DNA of 64,000 nucleotides from an uncultured Polaribacter sp. (GCF_947495205.1 NZ_CANLXV010000014.1:30238-94237), one strand, 5' to 3'. Positions 35,222 to 44,556 are shown, counted from the first letter of the stretch. Notes: generated from the sequence alone by a model not told the origin. Numbers and translations: made by a program.

Positions 35222-35617
35222 ATGTTTTCATTAGAAATAAATCATATTGCACTTTCTGTTAAAGACGTAGACAAATCTGTAGCATTTTATAAAAAAGTAT
35301 TGTGTTTAAAAGAAATAGAAAACACGGCTTCAAACTCTAAAACCAGATGGTTGGCATTAGCAGAAAACAAACAACTGCATTTAATTCCAAGACCAAATTT
35401 AGAGGTTAAAACCAATAAAGCAATACATTTTGCCTTATCAACAAATAATTTTAAGCAAGTTTTAAATCATTTAAATACATTAGAAATTCCATTTTCAGAT
35501 TGGAAAAACACACCAAACAAAAATTATATTAGAAAAGATGGTGTTCAACAAATATATTTTCAAGATTTAGACCAATATTGGGTAGAAGTAAACAATACAC
35601 CAACTTTAAGTAAATAG
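35222..35617 (+). CDS. VOC family (glyoxalase/bleomycin-resistance fold) protein
   Basis: 131 residues. One vicinal-oxygen-chelate module pair: NHIALSVKDVDKSVAFYKKVL at the N-terminus (metal His in NHIAL), AIHFALSTNNF in the middle and QQIYFQDLDQYWVEVNN at the end (terminal Glu). The substrate is unknown. It is followed 20 bp later by the DUF2452 gene, probably in one transcript with folB. Confidence 0.88.
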   Translation: MFSLEINHIALSVKDVDKSVAFYKKVLCLKEIENTASNSKTRWLALAENKQLHLIPRPNLEVKTNKAIHFALSTNNFKQVLNHLNTLEIPFSDWKNTPNKNYIRKDGVQQIYFQDLDQYWVEVNNTPTLSK

Positions 35618-35637
35618 CGTATTTTAATTGTAAAATA

Positions 35638-36048
35638 ATGAGTAAAACAGAAGAAAAAAAACCAGATTTAGTAGTTTTTAATGAAGAAACCCAACAATAT
35701 GATGCCGCTTTAAAACCTTATGGCACTTCTGCAAGTTCGCCTGTTATAAAACCATTAAATACAGCAAGTTGGAAAAATGATGGAATTCAGCGTGTAAACA
35801 AACAACTAAAATCTAAATTTGATGAGGTTAAAGCAGAATACGAAGCTTTAATGCAAAAATTTGAATACAACGATTTAATTTACAATGCAAAATTTAGTTT
35901 CGAGCCTATTTTTGGCGAAAACTACCACTTGTATAACAACAGAAATAACGAACCTTTTTTATCAATTATTTCTCCAGAACAATGTAGTTTTGAGTATTTA
36001 GGATCTTTTAGATTAAATACAGACAAAATGTGGGAGAAAATAGATTAA
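35638..36048 (+). CDS. DUF2452 domain protein
   Basis: 136 residues, soluble, no signal sequence. The segments PYGTSASSPVIKP, FEYNDLIYNAKFSFEPIFGENYHLY and LSIISPEQC match the DUF2452 family as I recall it; the function is unknown. The gene ends just before folB (36 bp). Confidence 0.8.
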   Translation: MSKTEEKKPDLVVFNEETQQYDAALKPYGTSASSPVIKPLNTASWKNDGIQRVNKQLKSKFDEVKAEYEALMQKFEYNDLIYNAKFSFEPIFGENYHLYNNRNNEPFLSIISPEQCSFEYLGSFRLNTDKMWEKID

Positions 36049-36083
36049 TTTCAAACAAACCCTTAAAGAGTAAAACAATACAA

Positions 36084-36440
36084 ATGGGAATTATACAAGT
36101 AAATAATATAAAACTCTTTGCAAACCATGGTTGTTTAGACGAAGAAGCAAAAATTGGTAGCGAGTATAGGGTAGATGTAGCTATAAAAGCCGATTTAAAA
36201 AAATCTGCAAAAACAGATAATTTAGCAGATACTGTAGATTATGTGCATCTAAACCATATTGTAAAAGAAGAAATGGCCATACGTGCAGAGTTGTTAGAAA
36301 CAGTAGCACAACGAATTTTAGATCGTTTTTTTAAAGAGTTAAAAATGATTAGAAAAGCAACCGTTTCTGTGGCCAAAATAAATCCGCCAATTGGTGGTAA
36401 TGTAACAGAAGTTGTAATTATTCTTACAAAAAAGAGATAA
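36084..36440 (+). CDS. folB: Dihydroneopterin aldolase
   Basis: 118 residues from ATG 36084 (MGIIQVNNIKLFANHGC); an earlier in-frame ATG at 36030 lies inside the DUF2452 gene and adds 18 atypical residues. It converts 7,8-dihydroneopterin in folate synthesis. The substrate segment FANHGCLDEE, TVDYVHLNHIV and the C-terminal KINPPIGGNVTEV are typical. The length is that of FolB. Confidence 0.93.
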   Translation: MGIIQVNNIKLFANHGCLDEEAKIGSEYRVDVAIKADLKKSAKTDNLADTVDYVHLNHIVKEEMAIRAELLETVAQRILDRFFKELKMIRKATVSVAKINPPIGGNVTEVVIILTKKR

Positions 36441-36580
36441 TTTTATAAAAAAAGCCAAGTTAAAAGGCTTGGTTGCAAATAAAAGCGAGTTTAAAAGATC
36501 TCGTAAATAACTTACTTATGTTATTTTTTGGTGTAAAAAACAGAAAATATTCATCTTAAAAAATCAAAACATAAAAAACC

Positions 36581-36610
36581 TTGTAGATTTTAGAATTTTC
36601 ATTAAATTTG
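36581..36610 (+). promoter_or_regulatory. Promoter of tRNA-Cys
   Basis: TTG (36581-36583), 19 bp, TAAATTTG (36603-36610), a full match to the Bacteroidota consensus, 16 bp before the mature tRNA start. Confidence 0.85.
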
Positions 36611-36626
36611 CAATCCAATTACAAAA

Positions 36627-36697
36627 GGTGTCTTGGCCGAGTGGCTAGGCAATGGTTTGCAAAACCATGTACAGCGGTTCGAATCCGCTAGACACCT
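36627..36697 (+). tRNA. tRNA-Cys (GCA)
   Basis: The acceptor arms GGTGTCT (36627-36633) and AGACACC (36690-36696) pair fully, with discriminator T (U73) typical for tRNA-Cys. The anticodon arm is ATGGT-TTGCAAA-ACCAT, so the anticodon is GCA. The T arm has GCGGTTCGAATCCGC. CCA is not encoded. Confidence 0.97.
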
Positions 36698-36700
36698 CTA

Positions 36701-36739
36701 AAAACCTTAATTCTTTAAACAGAATTAAGGTTTTTTTTT
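36701..36739. terminator. Intrinsic terminator after tRNA-Cys
   Basis: A perfect 14-bp stem, AAAACCTTAATTCT (36701-36714) with AGAATTAAGGTTTT (36721-36734), followed by T's; it may also serve the minus-strand receptor gene. Confidence 0.95.
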
Positions 36740-36818
36740 GATTGACAATTTTAAAATTATCAAATTAGGTGTTTTTGTAATCTTAAGATTTACTTATTTC
36801 TTGCAAAAGCTATTTTGC

Positions 36819-39305
36819 TTAAAAATTAGCAATTAAAGAAACGGATAAATTTCTACCAGGAGAAGCTATACCAGAGGCAAACTCTCTGTAATGAATATCA
36901 AAAATATTATCTAACCTTGCTTGTACAGATAAGTTGTTGTTTACAAAATAACTGCCATTAAAACCTAAGGTAAACCAACTAGGAGAACCAAAATAAATGG
37001 TCTGCTCTGTTGTTCCGTTTGGATTTACAATAGGTGTTAAATCATGATTATCTATACCTTCTGTAATGTTAAAATCTTCAATATCCTTTTTAGCATTAAA
37101 ACGTATTTCTGCACCTAAAGCCAATTTATCTATGGCATAATTGGCTTCAAACTGTCCAAATAGTGGAGGTATAGAAGACATGGGTTCATCTGTATCATAG
37201 GTTCTACCTTTTGTGTAAGTAATAAAACCAGATGTTTTTAATCTTTTAGAAATACTTCCTAAATAATTTACGGTAAAACCTGTTATGTAAGCAGTTCCTT
37301 TATTTTGGTTAGATACAGCATTACCAAGTTCGCCATCAAATTCTATTTGTTGTATAGTACCATCAGTATTAAAAACAAAATCTCTTTGTATGTAATTGTT
37401 TAACAGGGTGTAATAAATATTTGCGCCAATTCTAAACTTTTTATCATTAAAATACTTTAGCATTCCTAACTCTGCATTGTATGCAAATTCTGGTGTTTCA
37501 TTAATGTTAGGTACAGTAACATTACCTGCTTTTTCTCTTACTCTACCAATATCATCTATATTTGGTGCTCTAAAACCAGAAGATAAAACGCTGTTAATTT
37601 GCCAATTTCTATTGGGCTTGTATACGTAACCTAAGGTTGCTGTAAGCGCAGAATGATTTGCACTAATATCTGTATCTGCTAATTGTATAAAAGTTTGATC
37701 TATCCAAGTAGCATTTAAATTGGTATTGGTTAAACGGATACCTGTGTTTAAGGTAGATTTACTATTTACGTCTTGCCTGTAACCAACATAAGCAGCGGTG
37801 CTTAAATAATTACTACCACCATCTGGATAACGAGATTGTACATTAAAGTTTCTAGAGAATCCATTTATTTTTCCGTTTTCTATATTTAATTCTCTACCCA
37901 AAGCTTCCGATAAAACATCATTATAAGCCAGTTCAAAACCGTAAGATAATGTTCTAGTTTTATCTGTAGTTAAAGGCACATAAAAATCTCCATTTAAACT
38001 AAAAATATTAACCGTTTCTTCTCTATAAGATCTATTTAAACTATTAAATCTTCTTTGAATTCTGCTCTCTTTTATATTTTGATAAGCCGCCGTTAAAGTT
38101 CCTTTTTCGATCCAGTATTTATTTGGGTTTAGCAATAATTGAGATGAAATTAACAATCTATTTTGAGGTCCATAATACCATTCTGCAAATTTTAAAGAGC
38201 TATTGTCTGTAATGTCATTTAGTTCTGTTAATCTATCAAATCTTGGGATGTTAGATGATGTGGAATATTGTAAATTTATCTTTAAATCTGTAGTTTTAGA
38301 AATTGGTAGAAAAAATTTCTGTAAAACATCGGTTTGGTTATAACTTGTATTGCGTTGTAAATCTTGGTCTAAGTTTAGGGTAGGGTTTGCATTATAATTT
38401 CCATTTAAATTTTCGGAGAAATAAAATACTTTTCCCCAATTATTAAACCCATGTCTTCTGTTTTTACCCGCTTTTAAATCTCCAAAATCTGAATAAGAAA
38501 CACTAGTTAAAGATGCCCAATTTTTTCTTCTAATTTCTGCTGAAACATTAAACGTAATTTCTTGGTTTACAGAAGAAAATCTTGAAAAATATTGACTTTT
38601 TACTGCATTCTCTTCAGAGAGTTTTGGTGTTTTTGTATAATAATGAATTACACCGCCTAAAGCATCTGATCCATAGATTACAGATGAAGGTCCAAAAACA
38701 ACCTCTACTTTGTCTAGCATATTTGGTGTTACAGTAATAGAGTTTTGTAAATGGCCTCTTCTATAAATGGCATTATTCATTCTAACACCATCTACCACTA
38801 GTAAAACACGATTAGACTCCATACCTCTAATAACTGGGCTACCACCACCAGATTGAGATTTTTGCACTTTTATACCAGGTATGGTGGCTAATAAATCTGC
38901 AGAAGTTTGCGGAGATACTTTTTGTATATCTTTAGCTGAAATAACAGCTATTTCTTCGGCTATTCTTTTCGATTTTTCATCGGTTTTAAATAAAGAAATT
39001 ACTACTTCATCTAACTGCTCAGATTCTTTGGTTAAGTAAACAATATAATTTTTTGTTTGTATAACCGTTTTTTTTAATCTTAAAACAGCGTATGATAAAT
39101 GAGAAAAAACAACAATTTCATTGCTTTTAAAAGCAGAAATATCTGCAAAACCTTTATTATTTGTTGTTAGATTTATAGATTGATTATCATTATAAATAGA
39201 TACATTTTTAACAATTTTACCCGTTTGCAAGTCTACCACTTTTACATTTTGTGACAGTATTGCAAGGTTTATAAGAAAGAAAAGGGCGAAAAGTATTTTT
39301 TTCAT
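36819..39305 (-). CDS. TonB-dependent outer membrane receptor
   Basis: 828 residues from ATG 39305. Signal peptide (~1-20), a short carboxypeptidase-regulatory-like domain (~21-95), a plug domain (~105-230; PGIKVQKSQSGGGSPVIRG, VDGVRMNNAIYRRGH, GPSSVIYGSDALGGVIHYYT) and a 22-strand type barrel ending in SVSLIANF with terminal Phe. The plug sequence is like the hemoglobin/heme and transferrin receptor group, so heme or iron uptake is plausible but unproven. The ATG shares one base with the recO stop (TGATG), so translation is coupled. Confidence 0.9.
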   Translation of the reverse strand: MKKILFALFFLINLAILSQNVKVVDLQTGKIVKNVSIYNDNQSINLTTNNKGFADISAFKSNEIVVFSHLSYAVLRLKKTVIQTKNYIVYLTKESEQLDEVVISLFKTDEKSKRIAEEIAVISAKDIQKVSPQTSADLLATIPGIKVQKSQSGGGSPVIRGMESNRVLLVVDGVRMNNAIYRRGHLQNSITVTPNMLDKVEVVFGPSSVIYGSDALGGVIHYYTKTPKLSEENAVKSQYFSRFSSVNQEITFNVSAEIRRKNWASLTSVSYSDFGDLKAGKNRRHGFNNWGKVFYFSENLNGNYNANPTLNLDQDLQRNTSYNQTDVLQKFFLPISKTTDLKINLQYSTSSNIPRFDRLTELNDITDNSSLKFAEWYYGPQNRLLISSQLLLNPNKYWIEKGTLTAAYQNIKESRIQRRFNSLNRSYREETVNIFSLNGDFYVPLTTDKTRTLSYGFELAYNDVLSEALGRELNIENGKINGFSRNFNVQSRYPDGGSNYLSTAAYVGYRQDVNSKSTLNTGIRLTNTNLNATWIDQTFIQLADTDISANHSALTATLGYVYKPNRNWQINSVLSSGFRAPNIDDIGRVREKAGNVTVPNINETPEFAYNAELGMLKYFNDKKFRIGANIYYTLLNNYIQRDFVFNTDGTIQQIEFDGELGNAVSNQNKGTAYITGFTVNYLGSISKRLKTSGFITYTKGRTYDTDEPMSSIPPLFGQFEANYAIDKLALGAEIRFNAKKDIEDFNITEGIDNHDLTPIVNPNGTTEQTIYFGSPSWFTLGFNGSYFVNNNLSVQARLDNIFDIHYREFASGIASPGRNLSVSLIANF

Positions 39306-40027
39306 CAACTAAAAACAGTCTCTAAAATTTGTAAAGATTTTGGTTTTCTAAATCCGTCCAAATGTAATTTAAAATATTGTATAATAATCTGTAAAACTAA
39401 TTGTCTTTCATTTTTACTAAACGAAACTTTTTCTATGGCATCAAAATTTATGCCTAACAGCTTTTTAAACTGATAAAATTGGTTACCAGATATTATATTT
39501 TTTTGATGAATGGATTCAGAAAAACTACCATCTAATAAATTAAAGCTTGCACTATTATTTTCTGTAACATCAGGATAAAAGCCAAGATACTTAGTTAAAT
39601 TTAATAAAAAAAGTAGGTGAAAATTGGTAATTTTATCATGCAGATCTAACCAAACAAAAGCAGTTTCTAAATAATTGTATAATGGTAAATTTTCTTCTTC
39701 TTCTTGAATACTATTTGTTAAAACTTCTGACAAAAATAAAACCACAGATTGTTTTACAATATCTTTATAAATAGTTTTGTATGGGTTTAATATCTGTACT
39801 TCTTTTAGCGTATGTAATGTGGTTTTAGTACTATGATTTGCTACTAAAGTGAGTTGTGTAAGCGGTTGAAAATAGGCTGCTTTAATACCACCTTTTTTAG
39901 CTTTTAACACACCTTTAATGATATATGATTTTAAACCTTCTTTAGCTGTAAAACATCGCACAATTAAACTAGTATCGCTATATTTTAATGCGCTTAAAAC
40001 AATTGCTTTTGTAGTAATAATTGCCAT
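39305..40027 (-). CDS. recO: DNA repair protein RecO
   Basis: 240 residues. The N-terminal OB-fold starts with TKAIVLSALKYSDTSLIVRCFT and includes GLKSYIIKGVLKAKKGG; the rest is helical, as in RecO. It loads RecA with RecR. The zinc cysteines present in some RecO proteins are absent, as is common in flavobacteria. It lies between the porZ-like gene (abutting) and the receptor gene. Confidence 0.92.
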   Translation of the reverse strand: MAIITTKAIVLSALKYSDTSLIVRCFTAKEGLKSYIIKGVLKAKKGGIKAAYFQPLTQLTLVANHSTKTTLHTLKEVQILNPYKTIYKDIVKQSVVLFLSEVLTNSIQEEEENLPLYNYLETAFVWLDLHDKITNFHLLFLLNLTKYLGFYPDVTENNSASFNLLDGSFSESIHQKNIISGNQFYQFKKLLGINFDAIEKVSFSKNERQLVLQIIIQYFKLHLDGFRKPKSLQILETVFS

Positions 40028-42352
40028 TTAATTTACTATGGCAATTTTAGTTACAGAGGTTTCAGAAGCATCATCATTAGAAAGTAAAACAATATAAATA
40101 CCAGATGCAACGTTTCTTCCTGCTAAGTTTTTCTTATTCCAAACTACTTTACCACCTTGTAATTCTTGCCCTTCTACCACATTAGTTTCATGCACTAAAT
40201 TACCTGCTACGTCTATAATTTTTACATTGGTTCCTTTGGGTAATGTGGTGTTGTTTCTGCCTGTAATTGTAACTGTTTGGTGGTTTTTAAGTGCAGGGTT
40301 TGGGTAGGCATATACTTCACCTAAAACATCACCAAAAGGGGCAACATTACTATTGTAGGCAACAATACCTTTATCTGTAGCAAAATATACCTTTCCAGAG
40401 CTGTTATCTACTCTAATTTTTAAAATTCTGTTAGATGGTAATGGAGAGTTTTGTTTGCTAAAATTGGCTATTGTTGTTTGTCCGCTTGGGTTTGTGTATA
40501 AAGCGCCACCATTGTCTGTACCAATCCATTTATTATCTGCACCATCTACAAAAATGCTGTTTATGTTTTGATCTCCTGCTAATCTTCTAGCAATACCATC
40601 ATCTAAAATAATAATAGGGTTTGCGTTAGAAATAGTTTCTTGAAACACGCCAGAAGCATTATTATAAACTACTAAACCAGCTCTTGTGCCAATCCATATT
40701 CTGTTGCTATTATCTACAGCAACTGTATTTACATAACCGTCTGGTAAATTACCTAAGTTTGGTGTAGCTATTAAAGATTTTTTTTGGTTACCGTTTTCAT
40801 TAAAAATAAATACGCCGTTATTTCTAGAACCATACCAAACGGTATTATTTCTATCAATTACCATTTCTGTTAAACCAAATGCAGGGTTTGTTTTTACAGA
40901 GCTCATATCTACACCAGACCAAGCACCATTAACAGATAGTTTTTTAAGCTCAGTTGGCACCCCAATATTGGTTACCCATAAATTACCTTGATTGTCTAGA
41001 GCTGTGCCACTAGTTCTTATTGTAACTCTATTGGGTATATTTGCTACAATATCTTCTAAACCACTATTATTTTGATTGTAAAATTGAGTGATTTCATCAT
41101 TTTCTACCACTACAATTCCGCCTGTTTCTATACTATTAATGTTGCTTGTATCTCCTGCAGAGCTTATGTATACTTTGTTTTCTGCATTGGTATCTATTGT
41201 AATGGCATTTAAATCTGTTAAAGGGGTTTGTGGTGTAGATAGTGTATTTAGCCAAACATCTCCATTAAAGTGGCTAAAGCCTTGTTTTCTAGATAATGGA
41301 GCAAATGTTGTGGTATAGCCACCGTAAACTACCCATAAATCTTTATTGTGCACTGCTATAGAAAAAACATCATTAGAAAGTGGTCCTTCTGGGTGAATTT
41401 CCAAATAATTAGCGGGTTCATTTAATGTTGCTGTTAAAATACCAAATTCTCTAGTGCCTAAAAACACAAGGTTATTTTCAAAAGAAATGGAGTTTAGCGT
41501 AAAATCTAAATCTGTTGTGGTGTTAAATCTTATAAGTTCTGATAAATTTGAGTCTAAAACAATTCCAATTTTATTTAAAGCAATATTTAAGTGTGTTGCT
41601 GTAGATTTTAAGTCTTTAATTTCTTCTAAGAAATTTTTAACTTCGTTTAAATTGTTACCTTCTAAAGCAAATAATCTACTATTTTCTGTGACATAAATGT
41701 TGTTTAAAATAGCAATGTTAGAAAAATTTCTACCAGAAAATAAGTTTTCCCAATTATTAAAATCTATTAATAAATTATTAGTAATATCTGCTTTAAATAT
41801 TCCAGATTCTGTAGCAGCATAAATTGTGTTTTCTGCTATTAATGTTTCGTTTATATTTATTGAAGATGAATTGATACCTATAAAATAAGTGTCTCCAAAC
41901 TCTAGTTTATCAATGTCATACACCACAATGGCAAAAGGTGTAGATAAGTAGAGTTTATTGTTAAATTCAGAAATATGATTGATACTTTTTTCTCCTGATT
42001 GATTAAAGTTTACAATATCTGAAGAAATCGTTATGGCACCATTTTCATCTACAACCTCTACCAAACCGTTTTCATAGCCTATAACTAATCTTTTAAAAGT
42101 AGCACTAAAGTAAATAGAAGTAGCAGTTTCTCCAGAAAGCCCTTGTACAGAAGATAATTTTTGTATTTCACCATCTACAGTATTATAAGTAAAAACGGCA
42201 TTATCTGCCAATGCATAAATTATAGCATCTACCTTAATAAAATCTTTAACATTATTGTAAGAGTAAAAATCTTCCCAAGCATCACTAAAATCTGTTTGAG
42301 AGTGTAAGCTAAAAGAAAGTATAAGTATATAAATTGAAAAGAGTTTTTTCAT
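40028..42352 (-). CDS. porZ: Beta-propeller protein with T9SS sorting domain, PorZ-like
   Basis: 774 residues: signal peptide (to ~18, SLHSQ), two regulator-type beta-propellers (repeated blades such as LWVTNIG, TVWYGSRNNGVFIF, IWIGTRAGLVVYN, KWIGTDNGGALY), and a C-terminal type A sorting domain (YAYPNPALKNH ... GIYIVLLSND). The architecture and placement beside recO match PorZ, the T9SS attachment complex component that delivers anionic LPS, in flavobacteria. Start of operon porZ-recO-receptor. Confidence 0.82.
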   Translation of the reverse strand: MKKLFSIYILILSFSLHSQTDFSDAWEDFYSYNNVKDFIKVDAIIYALADNAVFTYNTVDGEIQKLSSVQGLSGETATSIYFSATFKRLVIGYENGLVEVVDENGAITISSDIVNFNQSGEKSINHISEFNNKLYLSTPFAIVVYDIDKLEFGDTYFIGINSSSININETLIAENTIYAATESGIFKADITNNLLIDFNNWENLFSGRNFSNIAILNNIYVTENSRLFALEGNNLNEVKNFLEEIKDLKSTATHLNIALNKIGIVLDSNLSELIRFNTTTDLDFTLNSISFENNLVFLGTREFGILTATLNEPANYLEIHPEGPLSNDVFSIAVHNKDLWVVYGGYTTTFAPLSRKQGFSHFNGDVWLNTLSTPQTPLTDLNAITIDTNAENKVYISSAGDTSNINSIETGGIVVVENDEITQFYNQNNSGLEDIVANIPNRVTIRTSGTALDNQGNLWVTNIGVPTELKKLSVNGAWSGVDMSSVKTNPAFGLTEMVIDRNNTVWYGSRNNGVFIFNENGNQKKSLIATPNLGNLPDGYVNTVAVDNSNRIWIGTRAGLVVYNNASGVFQETISNANPIIILDDGIARRLAGDQNINSIFVDGADNKWIGTDNGGALYTNPSGQTTIANFSKQNSPLPSNRILKIRVDNSSGKVYFATDKGIVAYNSNVAPFGDVLGEVYAYPNPALKNHQTVTITGRNNTTLPKGTNVKIIDVAGNLVHETNVVEGQELQGGKVVWNKKNLAGRNVASGIYIVLLSNDDASETSVTKIAIVN

Positions 42353-42369
42353 TTTAAAAATTTATAGTT

Positions 42370-42394
42370 CAAAGATATTTATTTATTGTTACAA
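42370..42394 (-). promoter_or_regulatory. Promoter of porZ-recO operon
   Basis: On the minus strand TATCTTTG (42370-42377) with TTG at 42392-42394, spacing 14 bp, shorter than the usual 17-19. The -7 box is a full consensus match, 17 bp upstream of the ATG. Confidence 0.5.
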
Positions 42395-42440
42395 TAACGC
42401 AGAAACGTAGTACATTAGTGTAAAATTATACGCACATTTT

Positions 42441-42914
42441 ATGGGTTTAGAAATAGAAAGAAAATTTTTAGTGTTAAATACAGAATTTAAAGAGGATAGT
42501 TTTCAGAAAAAATATTTAAAACAGGGGTATTTAAATACAGATAAAGAGAGAACCGTAAGAGTTAGAATAGCTAACCAAAAAGCTTTTATTACTATTAAAG
42601 GAAAATCTAATAAAAGTGGCACCACAAGATTTGAGTGGGAAAAAGAAATAGCCATAACAGATGCAGAGCAATTGCTTTTACTCTGTGAAGATAGTATTGT
42701 AGAAAAATACAGGTATTTTATAAAAAATGATGCCTATATTTTTGAGGTTGATGAGTTTTTAGGCGAAAATAACGGACTAATTTTAGCAGAAATAGAATTG
42801 GATACAGAGCACACCAATTTTAATAAACCAGATTGGTTAGACAAAGAGGTTACAGGAGAAATTAAATATTATAACTCTTATATTTGTAAAAATCCTTTTA
42901 AAACTTGGGAATAA
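42441..42914 (+). CDS. CYTH domain protein
   Basis: 157 residues. It starts with the signature EIERKFLV (ExExK), followed by RTVRVRIANQKAFITIKGK and FEWEKEI, the alternating acidic and basic strands of the triphosphate tunnel fold. Family members hydrolyse tripolyphosphate or related compounds. It is a single-gene unit. Confidence 0.92.
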   Translation: MGLEIERKFLVLNTEFKEDSFQKKYLKQGYLNTDKERTVRVRIANQKAFITIKGKSNKSGTTRFEWEKEIAITDAEQLLLLCEDSIVEKYRYFIKNDAYIFEVDEFLGENNGLILAEIELDTEHTNFNKPDWLDKEVTGEIKYYNSYICKNPFKTWE

Positions 42915-42938
42915 AAAAACCTCGAACAAAGTTCGAGG
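42912..42938 (-). terminator. Intrinsic terminator, minus strand
   Basis: CCTCGAAC (42920-42927), loop AAA, GTTCGAGG (42931-42938); the seven A's at 42913-42919 form the U tract of a leftward transcript. Confidence 0.88.
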
Positions 42939-43010
42939 AAATTTAATAAACCTACCCCCTAAATAAATTTATAAATACCCAACATGTTAATAAAAGTTAA
43001 CATGCTGATT
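42912..43010 (-). ncRNA. Candidate small RNA gene with own promoter and terminator
   Basis: On the minus strand a consensus promoter (TTG-N19-TATATTTG) at 43015-43044 is followed by a hairpin CATGTTAA/TTAACATG (42983-43004), a G-rich stretch TAGGGGGTAGG (~42949-42959) and the terminator CCTCGAAC/GTTCGAGG plus seven T's (42912-42938). Predicted length is ~99 nt. It contains a 14-codon frame MLTFINMLGIYKFI starting in the hairpin, so it could be a peptide gene or leader. It lies downstream of the PAQR gene in the same direction, but the promoter makes it independent. Confidence 0.6.
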
Positions 43011-43014
43011 ATAA

Positions 43015-43044
43015 CAAATATAACTATTTTTTCTAGAAAAACAA
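43015..43044 (-). promoter_or_regulatory. Promoter of candidate small RNA
   Basis: Reading leftward: TTG (43042-43044), exactly 19 bp, TATATTTG (43015-43022). This is one of the two best consensus matches in the window, equal to that of tRNA-Cys. Confidence 0.75.
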
Positions 43045-43154
43045 ATTTTTTAAATTTTTCATAAAATGAGATGCAAATTATTTTAAAATTATAGAAATCT
43101 GTTAGTAGATAAAAGGTTTTGTTTTGAATTTTGTATTGTTTAATAATATTGTAG

Positions 43155-43793
43155 CTATAAATTGTATATCGATAAAAAATGGCAAAAGCTACCTAAAAGC
43201 ACAAATAAATGAAAAATAGCATGATTGTAAGGTATTTTTCGAATCATATAAAGCACAGCACCAATACTATAAAAAAGCCCGCCTAAAAATAATAAGTTAA
43301 TACTAAAAGAAGACAAACTGTCTATTAAAGGCCCTATAAAAAAAACGACTTGCCAACCCATTAAAAGATACATTGCTGTAGAAATTTTGCGGTATTTACC
43401 TGTAAAAAATAATTTTAGAACAATACCTATTAAAGCAAAAATCCAAACAAAAACTACCATATAATTTCCTAAAGAAGAATTTAAACCCACTACACAAAAT
43501 GGTGTGTAACTACCTGCAATTAAAAGATATATTGCAGCATGATCTAAAATATTTAGTTGTCTTCTTTTTTTAGGATTTTTTGCAGCATGGTAAAAGGTAG
43601 AAGCTGCGTAAAGTATTACCATACTTAATCCATAAATTATAAAACTAGCTGGTTTCCAAAAACCTGAGTAATTTAAAGATTTCATAGTTAAGAAAGGCAA
43701 GGCAACAAGGCTTAATAACAAGCCAATGGCATGAGACCAAATGTTTAATCTTTCTTCTGTTGCTGAATATTTATAGTTTAATTTTTCGCTCAT
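43155..43793 (-). CDS. Hemolysin III/PAQR family membrane protein
   Basis: 212 residues, seven membrane helices. It has the family marks EERLNIWSHAIGLLLSL near the start, YAASTFYHAAKNPKKRR, LDHAAIYLLIAGSYTPF and the C-terminal NHAIFHLFVLLGSFCHF, with conserved His and Asp/Ser residues that bind zinc in PAQR proteins. The bacterial role is unclear (possible lipid hydrolase activity). It overlaps the acyltransferase gene by 23 bp. Confidence 0.92.
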   Translation of the reverse strand: MSEKLNYKYSATEERLNIWSHAIGLLLSLVALPFLTMKSLNYSGFWKPASFIIYGLSMVILYAASTFYHAAKNPKKRRQLNILDHAAIYLLIAGSYTPFCVVGLNSSLGNYMVVFVWIFALIGIVLKLFFTGKYRKISTAMYLLMGWQVVFFIGPLIDSLSSFSINLLFLGGLFYSIGAVLYMIRKIPYNHAIFHLFVLLGSFCHFLSIYNL

Positions 43794-44556
43794 TTTTTCT
43801 ATTCGTATCTTTCATATAAGCTTTATCATTTTCTAAATCTTGCTTTAAAATAGCAAAAGTTTTATCTTTTAGCGGTATTAAATCTTCTTTTAAATGCATA
43901 TTTTTTGTGGGTATAAATTTATGTTGTTTAACCCTTATAACTCCAGGGCCACCTTTGTAAATATCCCAAGAAAAAAAACGTTTACAATCGTAATATGTTT
44001 GTGGTACAATGGGTATTTCAAACTCAATTGCTAAACTAAAAGCACCTTTTTTAAATGGTGCTAAAATTACATTTTCTTCTGGTACTAATCCTTCAGGAAA
44101 AATAGCCATACTTACCCCATTTTGTAAGCGCTCCTTAGCCATTTTAAATACTCGTTTTTTACTTTCTGCGCTGCTTCTATCTACCATAATTACTACTTTT
44201 TTATAAAAAAAGCCAAAAATGGGTATTTTTACCAATTCTTTTTTACCAACAAAAACAATTGGATTTTTACTTAAAGCAATTAATATAAAAGGATCTAAAA
44301 GAGAAGTGTGATTAGGGCAAAACATATAACTTTTATCAGCTTCAATTTTTTGTACTTCTTTAAAATTTATTCGAAACCCCATGCCATATACCAAGATTTT
44401 AGAAATAATTCTGGCAATAGCCCAAAACCGATGATAATACTTAAAATCTAAAGTAAAAACCAGCAGAAAAGGCGATAAAATTAAAATACTAGTAAATAGC
44501 AATAAGTAAAACCAAAACCGCCAAATAAGTAAAAAAGGTATTTTAAAAAACTTCAT
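43771..44556 (-). CDS. 1-acyl-glycerol-3-phosphate acyltransferase family protein
   Basis: 261 residues from ATG 44556 (a TTG three codons upstream gives a longer frame). An N-terminal membrane helix precedes the PlsC domain with FCPNHTSLLDPF (HX4D catalytic motif), VDRSSAESKKR and IFPEGLVPEE (acceptor-binding). It probably makes phosphatidic acid or acylates another lysolipid in the inner membrane. It is the first gene of a two-gene operon with the PAQR gene. Confidence 0.9.
   Translation of the reverse strand: MKFFKIPFLLIWRFWFYLLLFTSILILSPFLLVFTLDFKYYHRFWAIARIISKILVYGMGFRINFKEVQKIEADKSYMFCPNHTSLLDPFILIALSKNPIVFVGKKELVKIPIFGFFYKKVVIMVDRSSAESKKRVFKMAKERLQNGVSMAIFPEGLVPEENVILAPFKKGAFSLAIEFEIPIVPQTYYDCKRFFSWDIYKGGPGVIRVKQHKFIPTKNMHLKEDLIPLKDKTFAILKQDLENDKAYMKDTNRKNERKIKL

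Noticed and set aside
36030..36083. ATG 36030 as folB start
   Set aside because: It lies within the DUF2452 coding region and adds 18 atypical residues; MGIIQV at 36084 is the FolB start.
36440..36530. AAATAAC/GTTATTT stem after folB as a terminator
   Set aside because: The stem is nearly all A/T with an 8-nt loop; too weak to list although a terminator is expected there.
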